Notes under the pieces: model-generated
The model's input: the letters and a program-made list of their open reading frames with translations, nothing else
Databases searched by the model: none
What the model was told of the DNA's origin: nothing
Translations under genes and position numbers: made by a program
Source: Brevibacillus aydinogluensis
GTDB lineage: Bacteria; Bacillota; Bacilli; Brevibacillales; Brevibacillaceae
DNA: 64,000 bases
Strand: one strand, 5' to 3'
Assembly: GCF_031954365.1 (NCBI RefSeq)
Contig: NZ_JAUSVZ010000002.1
In this document: positions 16,574-24,740 of the stretch, piece after piece
How the letters are laid out: each line of letters begins with the position of its first letter
How positions within the stretch are numbered: position 1 is the first letter of the stretch

Positions 16574-17352
16574 CTAGCTGCATCCCGATTGCAGCAGGAT
16601 TTGCGGCGATTGGCGCACCGGGTGTTCAATCACGATCGGCTGGGTGCCGTACACCTCCCGAATCACATCGGCATGCAATATCTCCCGAGGGGCCCCGATC
16701 CGACACGGCTGCCCCTTTTGCAGCAAAAGGAGACGGTCGCAGTACAGCGATGCCAGATTCAGATCGTGCAGGACGGCGATTACGGTCACACCCTCCTGTC
16801 TCTGCCAGGCGCGGACCATATCCATGAGCTGCACCTGATAGCCGATGTCCAGGTATGTCGTCGGCTCGTCCAGGAGCAGAAGCCGGGGCTGTTGGACCAT
16901 CGCCTTGGCCAAGGCCACCCGCTGCTTCTCCCCCCCGCTCAGCCATTCCAACGTGCGGTGCTCGAGGTCGCCCAACCCGAGCATCCGGATGATTGCGTCA
17001 ACCAGCGAAGCGGCGTTCTCCCGCTCTTCCCCGACCAATTTTGATACGGATACCGCCCCATCTCCACCACGTCCCTGACGGTAAACCCGACCGCCGGCAG
17101 GGGCTCCTGCTGCAGCACGGCAATCCGGCGGGCCCGCTCCTTGCGCGAGTACGCTTCGAGCGGTCGGCCATCCAGCCAGATGTGCCCCTCATCGGGGGAT
17201 TCGACGCCGGACAAAAGCTTCAACAAAGTGGATTTTCCGCTGCCGTTGGGGCCGATGATGCCGAAACACTCCCCGCTTTCCACGGAAAAATGAACGTCTC
17301 GCAGAATTGGCATGCCGTCGTACGCCTTACCCACTCCGTCAACCCGTACCAT
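16574..17352 (-). pseudogene. ABC transporter ATP-binding protein (BtuD/FecE type) with a frameshift
   Basis: The gene is split between two reading frames. The first frame (17352 down to about 17040) has GPNGSGKSTLLKLLSG (Walker A, about residues 35-50) and continues to the conserved GRYPY. The second frame (about 17038 to 16574) continues with LVGEERENAASLVDAI, then the signature LSGGEKQRVALAKAM, Walker B LLLLDEPTTYLD and the H-loop VLHDLNLA. Both halves read as one ABC ATPase of about 259 residues if a single base is restored near the AAAA run at 17039-17042. Either the gene is newly inactivated or the assembly has lost a base. No canonical slippery heptamer in the right phase is seen. It lies between the permease and cobU genes. 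Confidence 0.88.
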
Positions 17353-17356
17353 CCGT

Positions 17357-18397
17357 CTACCTCCTCGCCAGCCGTTTGTTTTTCTTCAGCAAATAGGCAA
17401 AGAACGGCGCGCCCAGAAAGGCGGTGACCACCCCAAGCGGAATCTCCGTCGGGGCCAGAATCGTGCGTGCCAGCGTGTCCGCCCACAGCACATACGCGGC
17501 ACCGTATATCACCGACAGCGGCAGCAGCAGGCGGTAGTCCGGGCCTACCAGCAGGCGGACCAGATGGGGCACCACCAAGCCGACAAAGCCGACGACCCCG
17601 GCAATGGAAACGGCGGCGGCGGTCAGCAGGGCGGACACACACAGCACCACCAGTTTTGTCCGTTCCACATGAACCCCCAGGTGAGCGGCCTGTCTTTCAC
17701 CCAGTGCAAACAGGTTTAACGTTCGGCTGTAAGCAGCCAGCACAATCAGTCCGCCACCAAGGTAGGGCACCAGCACGGACGAAAACGCCCAGCCCCGGTA
17801 CGCCAGACTGCCCATCAGCCAGAAGACGATTTCGTTCACTACCTGATCGGAGAGCGAGACCATGAACGACACCAGCGATCCCAGGAATGCCTGAATGACG
17901 ACGCCCGACAGCAGCAGGGTTTCGACGTGAAACATGCCGTTCGTGTTGGCCAGCCTAAGGACTGCCCACAGACTGACCAGGCCGGTCAGAAAAGCAGCGA
18001 TGGGAACGGTCCATTGGCCGAGCAGGACAAACTGGAAGCCGAACAAGATGAAGAAAGCGGCACCGACGGCAGACCCCGAAGCCACTCCCAGGGTGTAAGG
18101 ATCGGCCAGCGGATTGCGCAGCACGCCTTGGAAACCGGCGCCGGCCAGCGACAGACAAGCCCCGACGAGAACAGCCAGCATGATTCGGGGAAACCGCACT
18201 TTCATCACGATCTGCTCAGACGACGCCGGCCAGTCGGCAGGGACGTGCTGCCCGATCACTGGAAGTTGATGAAGCAGGATAGCCCACACCTGGGAGATAG
18301 GCAGGTGGGCCGCTCCCAGTGACAAGCTGACTACGACCGAGAAGAAAAGGAGCAGGCAGCCTGCTCCTCCCCAGAGAAACAATCGCGTTCTCATCAT
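17357..18397 (-). CDS. FecCD/BtuC-type ABC transporter permease
   Basis: A 346-residue membrane protein with about ten hydrophobic segments. Family blocks include LRNPLADPYTLGVASGSAVGAA (about residues 93-114), ERQAAHLGVHVERTK (about 234-248) and VGFVGLVVPHLVRLLVGPDYR (about 268-288). The start overlaps the stop of the binding-protein gene (ATGA), and the ATPase gene begins 4 bases after its stop, so translation of the three is coupled. It would form the channel for a corrinoid or iron-siderophore importer; cobU downstream favours corrinoids, but sequence alone does not separate these. Confidence 0.93.
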   Translation of the reverse strand: MMRTRLFLWGGAGCLLLFFSVVVSLSLGAAHLPISQVWAILLHQLPVIGQHVPADWPASSEQIVMKVRFPRIMLAVLVGACLSLAGAGFQGVLRNPLADPYTLGVASGSAVGAAFFILFGFQFVLLGQWTVPIAAFLTGLVSLWAVLRLANTNGMFHVETLLLSGVVIQAFLGSLVSFMVSLSDQVVNEIVFWLMGSLAYRGWAFSSVLVPYLGGGLIVLAAYSRTLNLFALGERQAAHLGVHVERTKLVVLCVSALLTAAAVSIAGVVGFVGLVVPHLVRLLVGPDYRLLLPLSVIYGAAYVLWADTLARTILAPTEIPLGVVTAFLGAPFFAYLLKKNKRLARR

Positions 18398-19398
18398 TTC
18401 ACCCGATCCGGGTAAATCGCTTTGGCCACCTCATACAGCCCTTGGGTGATCCGGGGGCCCGGGCGGTTCAGCACATTCTGGTCAACACCGACGATCCGCT
18501 GATCGCGGACGGCCGTTATCTTGTCCCAACCGCTTCGCTTGCGGATGATCTGCTCCAGGGTCTGGCCGCTTTTATCATCTGTCACGCCGCTCGCATACAG
18601 GATCACGTCCGGGTCTTCGTTTAGCACCTTCTCCTCGCTGATCGGGTTCCAGCCTTCCATGTCGTTGGCGATGTTTACGCCTCCTGCCAGTGTGATCAGC
18701 TCGTCCATGAATTCACCCTTTCCGACGGTCCAACCGGGTGCGAATTCAACATACACCTTCTTCCGTTCGTTCGGCTTGACGTCCTGCACGGCGTTTTTCA
18801 CCCGCTGGATGTCTTCCTTCATCTGTGCGACGAGCGTCTCCGCCTGTTCCTGCCGGTTGGTAATCTGACCGAACAGCAGGATGTTGTTCAGGATGTCCTC
18901 CGTCGTGCGGGGGTTGGTCTTCCAGACGACCAGGCCAAGCGAACGCAGTTTTTCCGCCACTTGATCCTGCATGGAAATACCCGTAATCACCAGGTCGGGC
19001 TGCTGGGCAATGATCGCCTCCTCATTGGGATTGACGATGCCCCCTACTTTCGGCTTGGCTTTGGCTTCCTCCGGGTAATCGTCATAATCAGAGACGGCCA
19101 CCACACGGTCGCCCAACCCCAATGCAAACAAGATTTCCGTTTCAGCCGGGGACGTGGAGACAATCCGCTCCGGCGCCTTGGCAAACGTATAGGCGGTGCC
19201 GGTCGCATCTTTCAGCGTGAGGGGATAACTCGTCTGTTTGGTGCCGGCAGTCGTTTTCTGGCCTGTATTCTGATCTGTGCCGACCGTCGCCGGCGCAGGC
19301 GCCTGGTCCGAACCGCCCGTGGTCGGTCCGCTGCCGCCGCAGCCGCCAAGCAGCGCCACGACCAGCGCACCCGTTACAAGCCACAGGGATCGTTTCAT
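18394..19398 (-). CDS. ABC transporter substrate-binding lipoprotein (BtuF/FepB family)
   Basis: A 334-residue secreted lipoprotein. The signal peptide ends at the lipobox LLGGC (Cys about residue 20), followed by a Gly/Ser/Thr-rich linker (about 21-60). The Fe/B12 periplasmic-binding domain begins with PERIVSTSPAETEILFALGLGDRVVAVSDYDDYPEEA (about 77-113) and KPKVGG, and contains QQPDLVI and the C-terminal AVRDQRIVGVDQNVLNRPGPRI. It captures the ligand outside the cell and hands it to the permease encoded next. The gene is first in the operon, behind a leader with a terminator hairpin. Confidence 0.93.
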   Translation of the reverse strand: MKRSLWLVTGALVVALLGGCGGSGPTTGGSDQAPAPATVGTDQNTGQKTTAGTKQTSYPLTLKDATGTAYTFAKAPERIVSTSPAETEILFALGLGDRVVAVSDYDDYPEEAKAKPKVGGIVNPNEEAIIAQQPDLVITGISMQDQVAEKLRSLGLVVWKTNPRTTEDILNNILLFGQITNRQEQAETLVAQMKEDIQRVKNAVQDVKPNERKKVYVEFAPGWTVGKGEFMDELITLAGGVNIANDMEGWNPISEEKVLNEDPDVILYASGVTDDKSGQTLEQIIRKRSGWDKITAVRDQRIVGVDQNVLNRPGPRITQGLYEVAKAIYPDRVK

Positions 19399-19442
19399 CG
19401 TTCACTCTTCCTTTCCATATGTATAAATGTATAAAAACTTTC

Positions 19443-19560
19443 TGGCAGCCCACCGTAAAGCGAAAAAACCCTTTGCATCCGCCGGGAAACAAAGGGTCAG
19501 CAAGCACCCGCTGCCGGAATACGATTCGATAGGTATGCGTCAAACCCGTCTGTCATTATA
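19443..19560 (-). promoter_or_regulatory. Leader with attenuator hairpin upstream of the ABC importer operon
   Basis: The 344-base gap before the binding-protein gene holds on the minus strand a -10 like TATAAT (19555-19560; weak -35), then a leader of about 80 bases, then a strong intrinsic terminator ACCCTTTG/CAAAGGGT plus TTTTTT (19463-19497), all before the start codon at 19398. GGCAGC (19510-19515) upstream of the terminator can pair with GCTGCC (19444-19449) downstream of it, so an alternative fold is possible. The arrangement looks like transcription attenuation. I do not find the B12 box or core of a cobalamin riboswitch. The rest of the gap, to 19742, shows nothing else that I recognise. 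Confidence 0.6.
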
Positions 19561-19742
19561 TCATTGAGGCGGCAAAAAAAGAAGATACACGGCAAGGGAA
19601 AAGCTGCCGTGATCCCTCCCGGAGACGAGATTCCGTACGTTCTCGCAGAATTTGTCGTGATGCGATAGGCATCTACCGTTTCCAGATTTCCCCGGATGGC
19701 ATGTTATGTAGAAACGTCATTCTTTTGAAAGGCGGTATTCTC

Positions 19743-20096
19743 TTGCGAAAAAAACGCTCCGATCAGCACACCCATGCCATCGATTTCATTCGCTTCTCCG
19801 ACACTCCGGGACACATTCATGCGTATTCGACCCGCACCAGCTTCAACCACGGTCATCGCCACCAGGTGCGGGGACGAACGTCGGGGCCCTACCCGGTCCC
19901 GGGCAGGGGTCACGTCCACTACTACGAAGGCGTCACCTCGTTTGACGACGGTCACGTTCACTATTTTCGCGGATGGACCAGTCCGCCCATTCCGCTTCCC
20001 GGCGGCGGCCATTATCACACATTTGCTGGTGAAACGACGCTCAACGATCGGCATATCCATTCTTACCGGGGACGCACCAGCGAAGGCTACCGCTGA
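19743..20096 (+). CDS. YmaF family His-rich repeat protein
   Basis: A 117-residue protein built from roughly 27-residue repeats with paired His motifs: GHIHAYSTRTSFNHGHRHQ, then GHVHYYEGVTSFDDGHVHYF, then GHYHTFAGETTLNDRHIHSY, each ending in RGxTS-like residues. This is the YmaF family, of unknown function; the regular HxH pairs suggest metal binding, which is inference. The TTG at 19743 is chosen because AAAGGCGG lies seven bases upstream; an ATG at 19701 in frame has no good site. It is encoded opposite to its neighbours, between the importer operon and ftsZ, and shares a terminator with ftsZ. Confidence 0.8.
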   Translation: MRKKRSDQHTHAIDFIRFSDTPGHIHAYSTRTSFNHGHRHQVRGRTSGPYPVPGRGHVHYYEGVTSFDDGHVHYFRGWTSPPIPLPGGGHYHTFAGETTLNDRHIHSYRGRTSEGYR

Positions 20097-20147
20097 CACA
20101 TCGACGAAGGCTGCCACTGACCCGTCTGCCGTCCGGCGCAGACAATC

Positions 20148-20185
20148 AAAAAAACCTTGTTCCCCAAGAGGAACAAGGTTTTTTT
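20148..20185. terminator. Bidirectional terminator between ymaF-like gene and ftsZ
   Basis: Stem AACCTTGTTCC/GGAACAAGGTT flanked by an A-run on one side and a T-run on the other, so it serves both the plus-strand YmaF gene and the minus-strand ftsZ transcript. Confidence 0.9.
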
Positions 20186-20195
20186 ACGTCCGTCC

Positions 20196-21341
20196 CTATT
20201 TTTTGTTGCGACGGCGGTTGCGCAGAAACGCCGGGATGTCCAGGTTGTCCAGATTGCTCATGGAGAAGAACGATTTTTCTTCTTCCTCCTCCTTGCTGCG
20301 GACCGTATTGGTATTGGAGATCGGCGTCGGACGGTTGGTCGCAATCGGCTGCTGTTGCGTACGACGGGCTGCAGCCGCCTGTTTTTGGTTGTCTTCAAAA
20401 CCGGTGGCGATAACCGTCACGACAATCTCGTTCTTCAATTCCTCGTTGATGACGGCACCGAAGATCATGTTGACGTCCGGATCGGCAGCGGACGACACGA
20501 TGTCGGCAGCTTCGTTCACCTCATACAGGCTGAGATTGGTACCGCCCGTAATGTTCATCAGCACGCCGCGAGCACCATCGATTGACGTTTCCAGCAGCGG
20601 GCTGGAAATGGCACGGCGAGCTGCCTCGGCCGCACGATTTTCTCCGCTACCCACCCCGATGCCCATCAGGGCGGAGCCGCGTTCGGTCATGATCGTCTTC
20701 ACGTCGGCAAAGTCCAGGTTGATCAGACCGGGCACCGCGATCAGGTCGGAAATGCCCTGCACACCTTGGCGCAAAATGTTGTCCGCCTCGCGGAACGCTT
20801 CCAGCATCGGTGTGTTTTTATCCACGATTTCCAACAAACGGTCGTTTGGAATCACGATCAGCGTGTCCACTTTTTCCTTCAGTGCGGCAATCCCCATTTC
20901 GCCCTGCATGGCACGCTTGCGCCCTTCAAACGAGAACGGACGGGTAACCACGCCGACAGTCAATGCGCCAAGTTCCTTCGCGATTTCAGCAACGACGGGA
21001 GCGGCACCGGTGCCGGTACCGCCGCCCATCCCTGCGGTCACAAACACCATGTCTGCGCCGCGCAAGGCGTTCTCGATCATCTCGCGGCTCTCTTCTGCCG
21101 CTTTTTTACCGATTTCCGGGTTGGCCCCGGCACCCAGGCCGCGCGTCAGCTTCTCCCCGATCTGCAGTTTGATTTCTGCATTGGACAGTTGAAGCGCTTG
21201 CGCATCCGTATTCAGGGTGATGAATTCCACTCCTTTGACGCCGCCAGCAATCATACGGTTCACCGCGTTGCTTCCGCCACCGCCGCAACCGATTACTTTA
21301 ATTCGCGCAAAGGATTCCATCTCCATATCAAATTCCAGCAT
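20196..21341 (-). CDS. ftsZ: FtsZ, tubulin-like division GTPase
   Basis: A 381-residue FtsZ. The N-terminus has KVIGCGGGGSNAVNRM (about residues 15-30), the tubulin signature GGGTGTGAAPVVAEIA (about 104-119) and the T7 catalytic loop NLDFADVKTIM. A variable linker rich in Gln, Ala and Thr (about 315-350) leads to the C-terminal peptide LDIPAFLRNRRRNKK, which binds SepF and FtsA. It polymerises into the Z-ring. The start at 21341 has GGGGAGG upstream; the frame is open further but without a site. It follows ftsA by 152 bases and ends the dcw cluster. Confidence 0.98.
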   Translation of the reverse strand: MLEFDMEMESFARIKVIGCGGGGSNAVNRMIAGGVKGVEFITLNTDAQALQLSNAEIKLQIGEKLTRGLGAGANPEIGKKAAEESREMIENALRGADMVFVTAGMGGGTGTGAAPVVAEIAKELGALTVGVVTRPFSFEGRKRAMQGEMGIAALKEKVDTLIVIPNDRLLEIVDKNTPMLEAFREADNILRQGVQGISDLIAVPGLINLDFADVKTIMTERGSALMGIGVGSGENRAAEAARRAISSPLLETSIDGARGVLMNITGGTNLSLYEVNEAADIVSSAADPDVNMIFGAVINEELKNEIVVTVIATGFEDNQKQAAAARRTQQQPIATNRPTPISNTNTVRSKEEEEEKSFFSMSNLDNLDIPAFLRNRRRNKK

Positions 21342-21493
21342 CTTGCTAGTCCTCCCCAATTCAACATGAGAAAAGCTTTGGCTGATGAAGCCTGCGGGGA
21401 ATGCGGCAGACGGCCGTATTAGTTGGCCGCAGCGGGACATTGTCAATCCTCTGCCGATTCGCCCGATTTAAAATGTTTTGCGGTTGCAGTCGG

Positions 21494-22744
21494 TTAGATA
21501 AACTCGCTGAACCAGTTTTTCACTTTCTCCATGAAGCCGCCGCCTTCCTTCGGCTTGGAAACGGCCTGCTTCTGCACCGCTTTAATCGGAGCGGTGTTGT
21601 TTACGTTGCGCCGCTCCAACTGCTGCAGGGCGTACTGAATCAGACCCACGCCGGTGGTATAGGCGGGGTCCCGCACCCCGATGTAATCCGGGATGGCGAT
21701 GCGAACCGGCGCGTCCAGTTCTTCCTTGGCCAGCTCCAGCATGCCCGGCATCGCCACGGTCCCCCCCGTAAGCACGTATCCGCCGGCGATTTGATCACGA
21801 AAGCCCAGCTTGTACACGGCCTCATCCACGAGGTTGAAAATCTCCGCCGCACGCGGTTCGATGATTGTGGCCAGATCCACCTGGGTAAACTGTTTTTCCA
21901 CATCGCTGCCGATGCGGGTCACTTTAAAGGTGACGTCGTCGGAAGCTTCATCAATCAGGGCACAGCCGTGCTTCATCTTGACGCGGTCTGCCACGTCGGT
22001 ATGCGTGCGCAGGCCAAGCGCAATGTCATGGGTGATATGGTCTCCACCGATGCCAATGACGGTGGTGGCCGCCAGTTTCCCATGTTTGAAGACACCGATG
22101 GTTGTGGAACCGGCACCGATGTCGACGAGGACGACACCCATGTTCTTGTCGTCCTTGGAAAGCGCCACGGTGCTGGAAGCAAGCGGCTGCAGGAAAATTC
22201 CCGCCACACGCAGGTTGGTGCGTTCGGCGCAGCGCACAATGTTATGTACGACCGTTTTCAGGCCGGTTACAATTGTTCCTTCCATTTCCAGCCGGACGCC
22301 GATCATGCCGCGCGGGTCCTTGATGCTGCCTTGTCCGTCCACGATGTATTCATTCGGTACGACCTCGATTATTTCTCGGTCAGGCGGAATGGCAACAACT
22401 TTCGCTGCCTGAATGACGCGTTGAATGTCTTCCTCTCGTATTTCACGGTCCTCGCTGGAAACAGCGACAACCCCTTGAGTTTCATGCAGCTCAATGTGGT
22501 TCCCGGTTATACCGACATACACTTCGTCTATCGATACTCCTACCATGCGTTCTGCATGGTCAACAGCTTCCCGGATGGCATGCACGGTTTGGTCGATGTC
22601 GACGATCACGCCCTTTTTGATTCCTTCGGAGTGGGCCTGGCCGACACCGATGATGTTGATGGAACCGTTGTTGACCTCGCCAATCATGACGCGAACTTTG
22701 GACGTTCCTATATCTAGGCTGACGATAAGTTCATTACTTACCAA
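21494..22744 (-). CDS. ftsA: FtsA, actin-like membrane tether of the Z-ring
   Basis: A 416-residue actin-fold protein. The phosphate-1 motif is VSLDIGTSKVRVMIGEV (about residues 8-24); phosphate-2 is VVLVDIGAGSTTIGVF (about 200-215) and the adenosine motif is GYVLTGGTVAMPGM (about 329-342). The C-terminus GGFMEKVKNWFSEFI is the amphipathic membrane-targeting helix. The start is TTG at 22744, with GGGGAGG 11 bases upstream; no ATG or GTG fits better. FtsA links FtsZ to the membrane and to later division proteins. Confidence 0.97.
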   Translation of the reverse strand: MVSNELIVSLDIGTSKVRVMIGEVNNGSINIIGVGQAHSEGIKKGVIVDIDQTVHAIREAVDHAERMVGVSIDEVYVGITGNHIELHETQGVVAVSSEDREIREEDIQRVIQAAKVVAIPPDREIIEVVPNEYIVDGQGSIKDPRGMIGVRLEMEGTIVTGLKTVVHNIVRCAERTNLRVAGIFLQPLASSTVALSKDDKNMGVVLVDIGAGSTTIGVFKHGKLAATTVIGIGGDHITHDIALGLRTHTDVADRVKMKHGCALIDEASDDVTFKVTRIGSDVEKQFTQVDLATIIEPRAAEIFNLVDEAVYKLGFRDQIAGGYVLTGGTVAMPGMLELAKEELDAPVRIAIPDYIGVRDPAYTTGVGLIQYALQQLERRNVNNTAPIKAVQKQAVSKPKEGGGFMEKVKNWFSEFI

Positions 22745-22883
22745 ACCTGTGACACCTCCCCTGCTACGACTTTCGTCATCGAGTAGTGAATCCATCTGCG
22801 TAATTTATTCCACACAGGACTACCATTCCCTTTTTTTCATCATGAATTTTTGTAAAAATATGACCTTCCTCCCAAGAACCACC

Positions 22884-23231
22884 CTACTCCTGCTCGTTGA
22901 TCCAGCGAGACAATACGATCCGGCGGATGACCGCCAGATTGTTGAACAAGCGGACCCCAAACGCAACGATGGCTGCCAGGTACAGGTCAATGCCGAGAAA
23001 ACCGCCCATAAAGGCCAGCCCGGCCGCAAACAGCGTGTTGAAAAAGAAACCGGACATGAAGATGCGCACGTTGAACGTACGTTCCAGATACGAGCGGATG
23101 CCGCCGAAAATCGTGTCCAATCCGGCCAGGAGGGCGATGGAGAGGTAGCTAGAGTATTCCTGCGGCACGCGCCAATCCAGCAGCAAGCCGACAGCGATGC
23201 CGACAATCAAACCGACGAGCGGGAGCCACAT
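22884..23231 (-). CDS. sbp: Small basic protein Sbp (DUF1290)
   Basis: A 115-residue membrane protein with about three hydrophobic segments (MWLPLVGLIVGIAVGLLL; LSIALLAGLDTIFGGIRSYLE; FFFNTLFAAGLAFMGGFLGIDLYLAAIVAFGVRLF). It matches the DUF1290 family found between the DUF881 genes and ftsA in Bacilli. The role is not known. It begins 1 base after the stop of the preceding DUF881 gene, so it is cotranslated. Confidence 0.94.
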   Translation of the reverse strand: MWLPLVGLIVGIAVGLLLDWRVPQEYSSYLSIALLAGLDTIFGGIRSYLERTFNVRIFMSGFFFNTLFAAGLAFMGGFLGIDLYLAAIVAFGVRLFNNLAVIRRIVLSRWINEQE

Positions 23232-23232
23232 G

Positions 23233-23982
23233 TTACGAATCTCCTTTTTCTTTGACAGGTTTCATGTATTGGATGACGTGCGGCTCACGATTGGCGGGAA
23301 TGACAAGCTTGTCCCGCTTCTCGGCCACAATGGTCTTGTTGGCGAGCTTGAAATTCTCTTCCACGCCCTCCAGCTTCAAGGCGGACAGGAGCACATCCGG
23401 CTCCCCCAGCGCCTTCAATTCATACGGCGGCTGAATCGTCTTCGTGTCGACCTGAATGGCGTCGCCGACCAAGCGGATGGACGTTGTGGCGATCAGACGG
23501 TGTCCGTTGATGGAAACCGCTTGAGCGCCGTTGGCAAAAAGGATGTTGACAAGCCAGCGCAAATCCTCGTCGTCGACCGTATAGCCGCCTGCAACCGCTT
23601 CGTGAGAGGACATGTCCACCGCCGGATCGGCCGGCGGCTGCTCTGCTTCCACGATACGCAGCTCAATCCCTTCTCCCTCCACGCTGACCATGCCCGCCAT
23701 GCGGCGGTTGCGTTCCAACTCTTCCTTCATGACGGAGATGCTTTCGTTTTCGTTGAGAGCCGTCTCGTACTGATAGTAGAGCTGATTGTATTTGGAAATA
23801 TCGGCCAGCAGATTCTTGTGTCTTTCTAGCTCTTTTTGCAGCGTCGTGCGCAGTTCTGCGATGCTGCGGGACTCCTTCTGCACCGGATGCAGGTTGCTGC
23901 GAAGCTGTACCGTCAACATAACACCTATGATAGCACTAATAAAGGCGAGAATAAACGTGATTTTACGGTTTTTTTGCGACAT
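23233..23982 (-). CDS. DUF881 family protein, second of two
   Basis: A 249-residue protein with a short cytoplasmic N-terminus, one membrane segment (ITFILAFISAIIGVMLTV, about residues 8-25), a coiled coil (about 40-90) and the DUF881 domain (GEGIELRIVEAE; LRWLVNILFANGAQAVSINGHRLIATTSIRLVG; GEPDVLLSALKLEGVEENFKL). Corresponds by position to B. subtilis ylxX. Proteins of this family occur only near dcw genes and are exposed outside the membrane; the function is unknown. It follows a diverged paralogue by 17 bases. Confidence 0.92.
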   Translation of the reverse strand: MSQKNRKITFILAFISAIIGVMLTVQLRSNLHPVQKESRSIAELRTTLQKELERHKNLLADISKYNQLYYQYETALNENESISVMKEELERNRRMAGMVSVEGEGIELRIVEAEQPPADPAVDMSSHEAVAGGYTVDDEDLRWLVNILFANGAQAVSINGHRLIATTSIRLVGDAIQVDTKTIQPPYELKALGEPDVLLSALKLEGVEENFKLANKTIVAEKRDKLVIPANREPHVIQYMKPVKEKGDS

Positions 23983-23999
23983 GGAAAATGCTTCCCCCG

Positions 24000-24707
24000 T
24001 CAGGAGTGTTTGGTTTTGGCGTCACCGACAAAGGCAGGCAGGACCACCTTGTCCTTTTTTGCCACCTCGATCTGCACGAAATCCCGCAAGGTGCTGAGGA
24101 CGCCGCCCGGCAGATTAAGGGCGCTTTCCAGCGTGTTCGGATCGCCAATGGCGGTAATGACGAACGGAGCGGCTGACTTGATGCCGTTGACGATGATCGT
24201 GGGGCCGACACAGCGGATGGACGAGTTGCTGACCAGCCGCTGGCCGTTGATGCTGATTGCTTCGGCTCCGGCAGCGCGCAGTTCGTTGACCACCAGGCGC
24301 ACATCCTGCTCGTGGACGATGTAATTGGTCACATCAGCGCTGCTGGCCGCATTTTGACTGTCCTGCATCGTCACGACGACGCCCGGTCCCTCGACCGGCA
24401 CGACGCCGGCCATCATCCGCGCCGCTTCCAACTCGCTGAGAATCGCCGCCGCTTCCGACTTGCGCTGAGCCATCGCCTCCTCCACCTTGCCCACCTGACG
24501 CTGCAGGTCCAAGAGCTGGTCCTCAAGCTGGCGGTTCTGCTCCTTCTCCGCCAGGATGCGCTCGTTGAGCTGTGTCTCCTGCTGAAACTGCAGGTCGTTC
24601 ATGCGTTCCGTCCGCAGCAGTTTGGTCGTTTCGATCGAAGTGGCGATGAGAAACCCGGTACAGAACGTGACGATGGTTAAATACAACTGAAACTTGTGAC
24701 GACCCAT
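24000..24707 (-). CDS. DUF881 family protein, first of two
   Basis: A 235-residue paralogue of the next gene with the same architecture: a membrane segment (LYLTIVTFCTGFLIATSI, about residues 8-25), a coiled coil (about 35-90) and DUF881 (VPVEGPGVVVTMQDS; VVNELRAAGAEAISINGQRLVSNSSIRCVG; GDPNTLESALNLPGG). By position the counterpart of B. subtilis ylxW. The two copies share the ISINGxRL core but differ elsewhere, so the duplication is old. It lies after divIB. Confidence 0.92.
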   Translation of the reverse strand: MGRHKFQLYLTIVTFCTGFLIATSIETTKLLRTERMNDLQFQQETQLNERILAEKEQNRQLEDQLLDLQRQVGKVEEAMAQRKSEAAAILSELEAARMMAGVVPVEGPGVVVTMQDSQNAASSADVTNYIVHEQDVRLVVNELRAAGAEAISINGQRLVSNSSIRCVGPTIIVNGIKSAAPFVITAIGDPNTLESALNLPGGVLSTLRDFVQIEVAKKDKVVLPAFVGDAKTKHS

Positions 24708-24740
24708 TGGCTGCTTCCCCTTCTATACAGTACTAAGACA

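Noticed and set aside
17030..17050. Programmed frameshift in the ABC ATPase gene
   Set aside because: No slippery heptamer lies in the correct phase and no pause structure is evident; a lost base is simpler.
19443..19560. Cobalamin riboswitch before the ABC importer
   Set aside because: The terminator is real, but the B12 box and conserved core sequences are not seen, so I describe only an attenuator-like leader.
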